39,866 nt of DNA from assembly GCA_964516555.1 (NCBI GenBank), contig CAZFAI010000002.1:1-39866 (forward strand), given 5' to 3'. Source of the stretch: CAZFAI01 sp964516555 (GTDB lineage: Bacteria; Patescibacteriota; Microgenomatia; UBA12405). Each line of letters starts with the position of its first letter. The first letter of the stretch is position 1. Shown one piece after another: positions 35,707 to 39,866 of the stretch. The notes under the pieces are model-generated. The model was given only the letters and a program-made list of their open reading frames with translations. It did not search any database and was not told where the DNA came from. The translations under genes and the position numbers were made by a program.

Positions 35707-36930
35707 TTACTCATATCGAAGTGCTTCTATTGGGGATAATTTACTGGCCTTGCGGGCAGGAGCAACCCCAAAAACTATACCTACGATGGCTGAGACACCA
35801 AATGCCAAGATTACTGATTGGAGAGTAACTTTAGCCGGAAAAAAGTTGTTGATAGCAGCACTACCTAAAAACCCAAGAAAAATTCCAACGGCACCGCCTA
35901 TTCCGGATAAAATTGTGGCTTCTATAAGAAACTGAATTAAAATAGCCCTAGGATAAGCGCCGATGGCTTTCCGCAAGCCGATTTCACGAGTTCTTTCCGA
36001 AACGGTGACAAGCATAATATTCATAATGCCAATACCACCAACTATAAGTGAAATGGCGGCAATACCGGTAAGAGCGACAGTCAGGGTTCCAATAATACTG
36101 TTTATTGAAGAAAGAAGCTGAGAAGAATCGAAAACGGTAAAGGTGTCTTTTTCGTAGCGATCCAAAAGAACTTTTTCAACTTCTAATTTACGCTGAGGTA
36201 TTTCGTCTTTGGAACCGGTTTTAATTTGAATGCTATTAATATTTTCGTTACCTGAAAGGGAGTGAACGATATCAAGCGGAACGTAAATATAATCGTCAAC
36301 CGGCGGACCGCCAAAACTACTTCCCTGCTGATTAGCAATACCGATGACTCTTAGTGTTTTGCCTTTTAAAATTATTTTTCGCCCTAATGGATTTATGTTG
36401 CCAAATAGATCCTCAGAAATATTTGAACCTAAAATTGCGATCTTACTGCCTTTGGTGTTTTCTTCGGCAGTAAACCAGCGGCCATTATCCTGATTTGGGG
36501 TGGCATTACTGTTTTCGCCGTATTTTTCGGTGGTACCGATGATACTAATAGACCGAAGGCTTTTTTTTAAAGCTTTGACTTCGGTAGTGGTTTGGGTAAG
36601 CGGGATGATGGTGTCGGATCTAAAATTACGGGAGAGAGTTGAAATGTCTTTTTTATCAAATGAGAGAGTCAAAAATTGCTCTGCACCTTGGTTGAAGCCT
36701 CCTCCTTCATTAAATACTCTTCCCGGAGAAACAAAAATAGTATTAGCCCCTAAACTTTCGAATTGATCAGAAACATAACTTTTTAACCCATTACCGATTG
36801 ACGTTAGCAGAATAACGGAAGTTACGCCGATAATTATGCCCAAGGAGGTTAGCAGTGTTCTGCCTTTATTTTTTAAAATAGAACGGAATGATGAGTTGAG
36901 TAGGTCAGAGAGAGAGGGTTTTATTTTCAT
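35707..36930 (-). CDS. macB: MacB/FtsX-type ABC transporter permease
   Basis: 407 residues. N-terminal helix (about 20-45; LTSLGIIIGVTSVILLTSIG), an extracellular MacB_PCD domain (about 50-260), then three C-terminal helices with the FtsX block VSERTREIGLRKAIGAYPRAI and the closing VAPARKASKLSPIEALRYE. Partner of the ATPase (2-nt gap) and the adaptor upstream. MacB-type pumps use mechanotransmission to move substrates outside the membrane. In a cell that may lack an outer membrane the export route is unclear. Confidence 0.92.
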   Translation of the reverse strand: MKIKPSLSDLLNSSFRSILKNKGRTLLTSLGIIIGVTSVILLTSIGNGLKSYVSDQFESLGANTIFVSPGRVFNEGGGFNQGAEQFLTLSFDKKDISTLSRNFRSDTIIPLTQTTTEVKALKKSLRSISIIGTTEKYGENSNATPNQDNGRWFTAEENTKGSKIAILGSNISEDLFGNINPLGRKIILKGKTLRVIGIANQQGSSFGGPPVDDYIYVPLDIVHSLSGNENINSIQIKTGSKDEIPQRKLEVEKVLLDRYEKDTFTVFDSSQLLSSINSIIGTLTVALTGIAAISLIVGGIGIMNIMLVTVSERTREIGLRKAIGAYPRAILIQFLIEATILSGIGGAVGIFLGFLGSAAINNFFPAKVTLQSVILAFGVSAIVGIVFGVAPARKASKLSPIEALRYE

Positions 36931-36932
36931 AC

Positions 36933-37646
36933 TTACTTTGAATAAATTTTGCCATCCCGAATAATTATTTTTCTTTTGGCTTGATTGGCCAGTTCCATGT
37001 CGTGGGTGACTAAGACTATGGTTCGGCCTTCCTTTTGGTGTAGATAATGGAAAAAATCCATGATATCTTTGCCGGAAGCGGAATCGAGATTTCCGGTAGG
37101 TTCGTCTGCCAAAATTATTTTTGGATTATTGATAAGCGCGCGGGCAATGGCGACACGTTGCTGTTGGCCACCAGAAAGTTGCGCCGGAGTATTTTTAAGC
37201 TTATTCTTCAGTCCCACCTTTTCCAACATTTCAACTGCTAATTGATGGTGCAGACTTTTGGGTACATTGGAGTATAAAAGCGGTAGGGACACGTTTTCGA
37301 GTGCTGAAGTTTTGGGCAGAAGATTAAATTGTTGGAAGACAAAACCCAGGGTGATATTTCTGATTTGGGCTAATTGGTGCTCCTTAAGTTTGGATATGTT
37401 CCGACCTTCAAGAACTACTTGTCCGGAAGTAGGAACATCGAGAAGTCCAATAATATGCATGAGGGTAGATTTTCCCGAACCGGATGGCCCTGTGATTGAT
37501 ACGAACTCACCTTCTTTGATTTGAACATCAACTCCATCCAGGGCATTAAAGGTCGTGTTTCCGGAAACATAGGTTTTCACAATGTTCTTAAGCTCCAAAA
37601 TTGTTCTGGAAGACTTATTGCTTGATGAGGATTTTTTCATTTTCAC
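36933..37646 (-). CDS. ABC transporter ATP-binding protein, MacB/LolD type
   Basis: 237 residues. Walker A GPSGSGKST (about 54-62), Q-loop VFQQFNLLP, signature LSGGQQQRVAIARAL, Walker B ILADEPTGNLD, H-loop VLVTHD. The N-terminus has a short Ser/Lys-rich extension (KKSSSSNKSS) before the fold. The start overlaps the adaptor gene by 32 nt; ATG 37640 is an alternative. Energises the MacB-type permease. Confidence 0.95.
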   Translation of the reverse strand: MKMKKSSSSNKSSRTILELKNIVKTYVSGNTTFNALDGVDVQIKEGEFVSITGPSGSGKSTLMHIIGLLDVPTSGQVVLEGRNISKLKEHQLAQIRNITLGFVFQQFNLLPKTSALENVSLPLLYSNVPKSLHHQLAVEMLEKVGLKNKLKNTPAQLSGGQQQRVAIARALINNPKIILADEPTGNLDSASGKDIMDFFHYLHQKEGRTIVLVTHDMELANQAKRKIIIRDGKIYSK

Positions 37647-38673
37647 TTACTCCGGAGATAATTTGAACATAGTCGTCGGTTTCAATATCGGTAGAAATAT
37701 CTCTTTTTTCAACTTGATTTTGAGAATTTATGATATAGAGATAGTATTTGCCTTCGGCGTCTTGATTAACTGCTTCAAGCGGTAGAACTAACGCTTGAGG
37801 TGCTTGAGAAATTAAGATTGAAGCGTCGCCGTTCATGTCCAAGCGATATTTTAAGTCTTGGTTGTCGACAGAAAGTGGGAAGCGGACTTCGTAGACTGTA
37901 GATGCCTGACCGATAACGGGTGAAAAACTAATATAAGAGATCTCTGATTCGAAAACTTTGTCGGGGAAGGTGTCGATTGTAATTTTTGTTTTTTGGCCGA
38001 CAAAAATTCGATCAACATCTTCTTCGTCAATTTCGGATTTAAAATAAAGTGAGTTGGGGTCAATAATAGTGAATGAAGCCGTGGTGGGGGTAATGTTGAT
38101 ACCAGGATTAGGTTGGTCAACACCAACAACGATGCCGTTTATCGGAGACCAGATAGTGGCGTATTTAACGCTTAAGTCAGCAAGCTCATAGGCGATAACT
38201 GCATTACCAAGGCTGTTTTGGGACCGGTTGAGAATGCGCTGCATTTCGTCGGTTAGTGTGAGATTTTCTTTTTCGGTTTTGTAGGTGTCCTGGACGTCCT
38301 GAAAGGTATCTAGTTGGTTTTTGTAATCATTGAATTGTTTTTCTAGAGATTTTTTTAGCTCGGTTTTATCAAGCGAGGCAAGAGCTTGCCATTTTTGAAC
38401 CGGATCGCCGGTCTTTACACCGACCCATGCTAAGCGGCCTGATGTTTGAAAGCGGACTTCTGCTTTTGATTGGGCGTCGATTTTACCAGCCAATGTTATA
38501 TTTTCATCCAGGTCCATAACTATCGGGGAAACAACTTTGTCTTTTTTTGGGTCAAAGGTGGGAATGTCAGTACTATTAGAATTTTTCTGGAAAAGGTAGA
38601 ACAAAAAGCCAATTAAGACAACAAGACTTATAAAAATCAATGGAAAATTTTTTGACTTGAATATTTTTTTCAC
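37615..38673 (-). CDS. macA: MacA/HlyD-type efflux adaptor protein
   Basis: GTG start at 38673. 352 residues: N-terminal anchor (about 10-27), barrel-sandwich halves LAGKIDAQSKAEVRFQTSGRLAWVGVKTGDPVQ (about 60-93, in part) and VKYATIWSPINGIVVGVDQ, a short coiled-coil hairpin between them, a beta-barrel (about 200-285) and a C-terminal domain with LVLPLEAVNQDAEGKYYLYII. Membrane-fusion family member paired with the ATPase and permease downstream. Overlaps the small upstream gene by 4 nt, yet has a very good promoter of its own. Confidence 0.9.
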   Translation of the reverse strand: MKKIFKSKNFPLIFISLVVLIGFLFYLFQKNSNSTDIPTFDPKKDKVVSPIVMDLDENITLAGKIDAQSKAEVRFQTSGRLAWVGVKTGDPVQKWQALASLDKTELKKSLEKQFNDYKNQLDTFQDVQDTYKTEKENLTLTDEMQRILNRSQNSLGNAVIAYELADLSVKYATIWSPINGIVVGVDQPNPGINITPTTASFTIIDPNSLYFKSEIDEEDVDRIFVGQKTKITIDTFPDKVFESEISYISFSPVIGQASTVYEVRFPLSVDNQDLKYRLDMNGDASILISQAPQALVLPLEAVNQDAEGKYYLYIINSQNQVEKRDISTDIETDDYVQIISGVSENEKILIKQ

Positions 38674-38984
38674 GGCAGAGGATTATACCCTTGTTTAGTA
38701 TTTTTTTCAAGCTTTATTTGTCTGAGTTTCCACATAAAGAGTTTATACGGGGTTTTTATTGTGCCGCTGGTTTGATCCTTTACAAAAAGGCGAGCTTTTT
38801 CCAGAACGTTTCTGTCGGTTTGCTTGGCCAGACGGATGTAAAGAGAGCGATTTTTCCAGTCACCCAATTCTTTGGCCAGTTCCAGCCCGTATGCCTGAAA
38901 TTCGTTTTTGACATATTTTCTGCGACCTTCAAGGGTTTGTCTGAAAAGATCAAGTTGGTCTTTGATTGATGATGTATCGGCCAC
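38670..38984 (-). CDS. Small helical protein of unknown function
   Basis: Not recognised. From GTG 38984, 104 residues; a TTG at 38999 is open but lies inside the extended -10 (TGCTAAAAT). Charged and mainly helical (SIKDQLDLFRQTLEGRRKYV, LAKELGDWKNRSLYIRLAKQ), with a basic end. No membrane helix. Overlaps macA by 4 nt and so heads the efflux operon; a link to efflux is not otherwise supported. Confidence 0.6.
   Translation of the reverse strand: MADTSSIKDQLDLFRQTLEGRRKYVKNEFQAYGLELAKELGDWKNRSLYIRLAKQTDRNVLEKARLFVKDQTSGTIKTPYKLFMWKLRQIKLEKNTKQGYNPLP
38682..38710 (-). promoter_or_regulatory. Promoter of the macA-ATPase-macB operon
   Basis: Minus strand TTGAAA and TATAAT with a 17-nt spacer, ending 8 nt before GTG 38673. 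The closest match to consensus in the window; gives a leader of 1-2 nt. Confidence 0.75.
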
Positions 38985-38989
38985 AATTA

Positions 38990-38998
38990 ATTTTAGCA
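38990..38998 (-). promoter_or_regulatory. Extended -10 (TGCTAAAAT) for the small helical gene
   Basis: Ends 5 nt before GTG 38984, which decides that start over TTG 38999. Confidence 0.45.
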
Positions 38999-39011
38999 AT
39001 TTAGAGATTGC

Positions 39012-39338
39012 TTAGTAGGCGGCACCTTGAAAGTTGGGGCAGTTGTCTTTAGCCCATTCAAGAAATTCGGGTTCACAGTTGGGTCGGGCTCCTACATCAG
39101 GTCCGGGCATACAGTTTACCCATTCGGAATCGGGACATACATTTTCTGTATCGGGTGTGGTTTTGAGATTTTCGTTTAACTCAAGGTTGTAGGAAGGACT
39201 GCTAAGATCAATTTCTCCAGGATTTTCCAACTCAATCGGAGTGTCAGGAAGGTCGATAGTTGTTGGTTGTCCCCTGCCGCAAGATGAAAGCATGAAGGCA
39301 GAAAAAATAAGAATTGGGATGATTATCTTTTTGGTCAT
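39012..39338 (-). CDS. Small lipoprotein with four further cysteines
   Basis: 108 residues. Lipoprotein signal peptide with basic start (TKK), hydrophobic core and lipobox LSSC, so Cys20 becomes the lipidated N-terminus. The mature part is acidic and Pro-rich, then a Cys-containing end (ENVCPDSEWVNCMPG, PNCEPEFLEWAKDNCPN) with four Cys, probably two disulfides. No family recognised. Its presence implies working Lgt and LspA, fitting the divergent lgt- and lspA-like genes at 21-23 kb. Confidence 0.75.
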   Translation of the reverse strand: MTKKIIIPILIFSAFMLSSCGRGQPTTIDLPDTPIELENPGEIDLSSPSYNLELNENLKTTPDTENVCPDSEWVNCMPGPDVGARPNCEPEFLEWAKDNCPNFQGAAY

Positions 39339-39343
39339 TTTTT

Positions 39344-39352
39344 AGGATAACA
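39344..39352 (-). promoter_or_regulatory. Extended -10 (TGTTATCCT) for the lipoprotein gene
   Basis: Ends 5 nt before the ATG at 39338, inside the 38-nt divergent gap shared with tspO. Confidence 0.45.
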
Positions 39353-39362
39353 AACTTTTGTA

Positions 39363-39368
39363 TATAAT
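39363..39368 (+). promoter_or_regulatory. -10 box for tspO
   Basis: Perfect TATAAT ending 8 nt before ATG 39377. No clear -35. Confidence 0.5.
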
Positions 39369-39376
39369 GAATTAAG

Positions 39377-39853
39377 ATGAGAAAAATAAATTATGTTAGA
39401 TTGCTTATTTCTTTGGCCATTCCCTTGGTTATTGGCAGCTTGGGGTCGTTGTTCACTTTGCCAAATATTACCAGTTGGTATGTAGGATTAAATAAGCCAT
39501 TGTTGACGCCTCCAAATTGGGTGTTTGGTCCGGCGTGGACCACTCTTTATATTTTAATTGGCCTGGCGCTGTATCTGATTTGGATGAGTGATGTTGATGC
39601 CAAAATTAAGAAGCGAGCATTTGGTATTTTTGGGCTCCAGATCTTTTTGAATTTTTTATGGTCAATATTGTTTTTTCAATTCCAGCTGGTATTTTTAGCA
39701 GTTTTGGAAATACTACTTTTGTGGGTAGTAATTTTGTGGAATATTATCGAATTTAGTAAGATCAGACGGGAAGCCGCCTGGCTAATGGTTCCCTACCTGA
39801 TGTGGGTAAGTTTTGCTGCTTATCTGACAGTTGGTGTTTGGTTGTTGAACTGA
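39377..39853 (+). CDS. tspO: TspO/MBR family tryptophan-rich membrane protein
   Basis: 158 residues with five helices. Family signature: SWYVGLNKPLLTPPNWVFGPAWT followed by LYILIGLALYLIW (read in part, about residues 32-70), FLNFLWSILFFQ and the C-terminal PYLMWVSFAAYLTVGVWLLN. TspO proteins bind porphyrins and related ligands in the membrane. Single gene, divergent from the lipoprotein. A ligand role in a cell with reduced metabolism is unclear. Confidence 0.93.
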   Translation: MRKINYVRLLISLAIPLVIGSLGSLFTLPNITSWYVGLNKPLLTPPNWVFGPAWTTLYILIGLALYLIWMSDVDAKIKKRAFGIFGLQIFLNFLWSILFFQFQLVFLAVLEILLLWVVILWNIIEFSKIRREAAWLMVPYLMWVSFAAYLTVGVWLLN

Positions 39854-39866
39854 GTTTTTATTTTTC

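Overview
The window looks like a stretch of a streamlined, AT-leaning bacterial chromosome of the Candidate Phyla Radiation (Patescibacteria), most like the Microgenomates side. This is inferred from gene content: very tight gene packing with many 1-32 nt overlaps, reduced or divergent core proteins (a YbeY with a broken metal motif, a release factor without domain 1, an 82-residue YbaB, an rpsF-ssb-rpsR operon with no rplI after rpsR), and membrane-anchored surface proteins with Pro/Thr-rich linkers, cohesin-like and dockerin-like modules. UGA is used as a stop (for example at 5234-5236 and 6984-6986), so this is not the UGA-glycine code of Gracilibacteria/SR1.

Layout. 1-923: 3' part of an RseP-like M50 protease. 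951-5940: a promoter and a five-gene surface operon with cohesin-like domains, dockerin repeats, an Fn3-like domain and one LPQTG sortase signal. 5980-9511: rpsU, a yqeY-like gene, a degenerate ybeY, dnaX, ybaB, recR. 9524-12579: a charged coiled-coil protein, cysS, rpsF, ssb, rpsR, then a strong terminator. 12643-15797: an unrecognised gene, an S41 protease and an HtrA protease. 15794-19406 (minus): prfA-like, rpmE, hisS, tRNA-His, and two exported proteins. 19468-25910 (plus): MBL-like protein, dnaB, tRNA-Leu, an Lgt-like gene, a DksA/TraR-type zinc finger, an LspA-like gene, an RluA-type synthase, a LytR_C protein, yebC and a membrane protein. 25911-27962: an unusually gene-poor 2 kb holding only a Xer-type recombinase among short repeats. 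27963-32564 (minus): gyrA and gyrB. 32802-38984 (minus): TrmH-family methyltransferase, exported thioredoxin-fold protein with ferredoxin, HEPN-like protein with a His-rich membrane protein, and a MacAB-type efflux set. 39012-39853: a lipoprotein and, divergently, TspO.

How it works together. Most genes are housekeeping: replication and repair (dnaX, recR, ssb, dnaB, gyrA, gyrB), translation (rpsU, rpsF, rpsR, rpmE, cysS, hisS, prfA) and envelope quality control (M50, S41, HtrA). The most distinctive parts are: (1) the surface cohesin/dockerin operon with a sortase anchor, which has the parts list of a small cell-surface scaffold; (2) a recurrent promoter layout, TGnTAnnnT or TATAAT a few bases before the start codon, which predicts widespread leaderless mRNAs; and (3) a family of short motifs shared only between the three non-coding gaps around xer and gyrBA. 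All functional statements are based on reading the sequence by eye; no database search was run.
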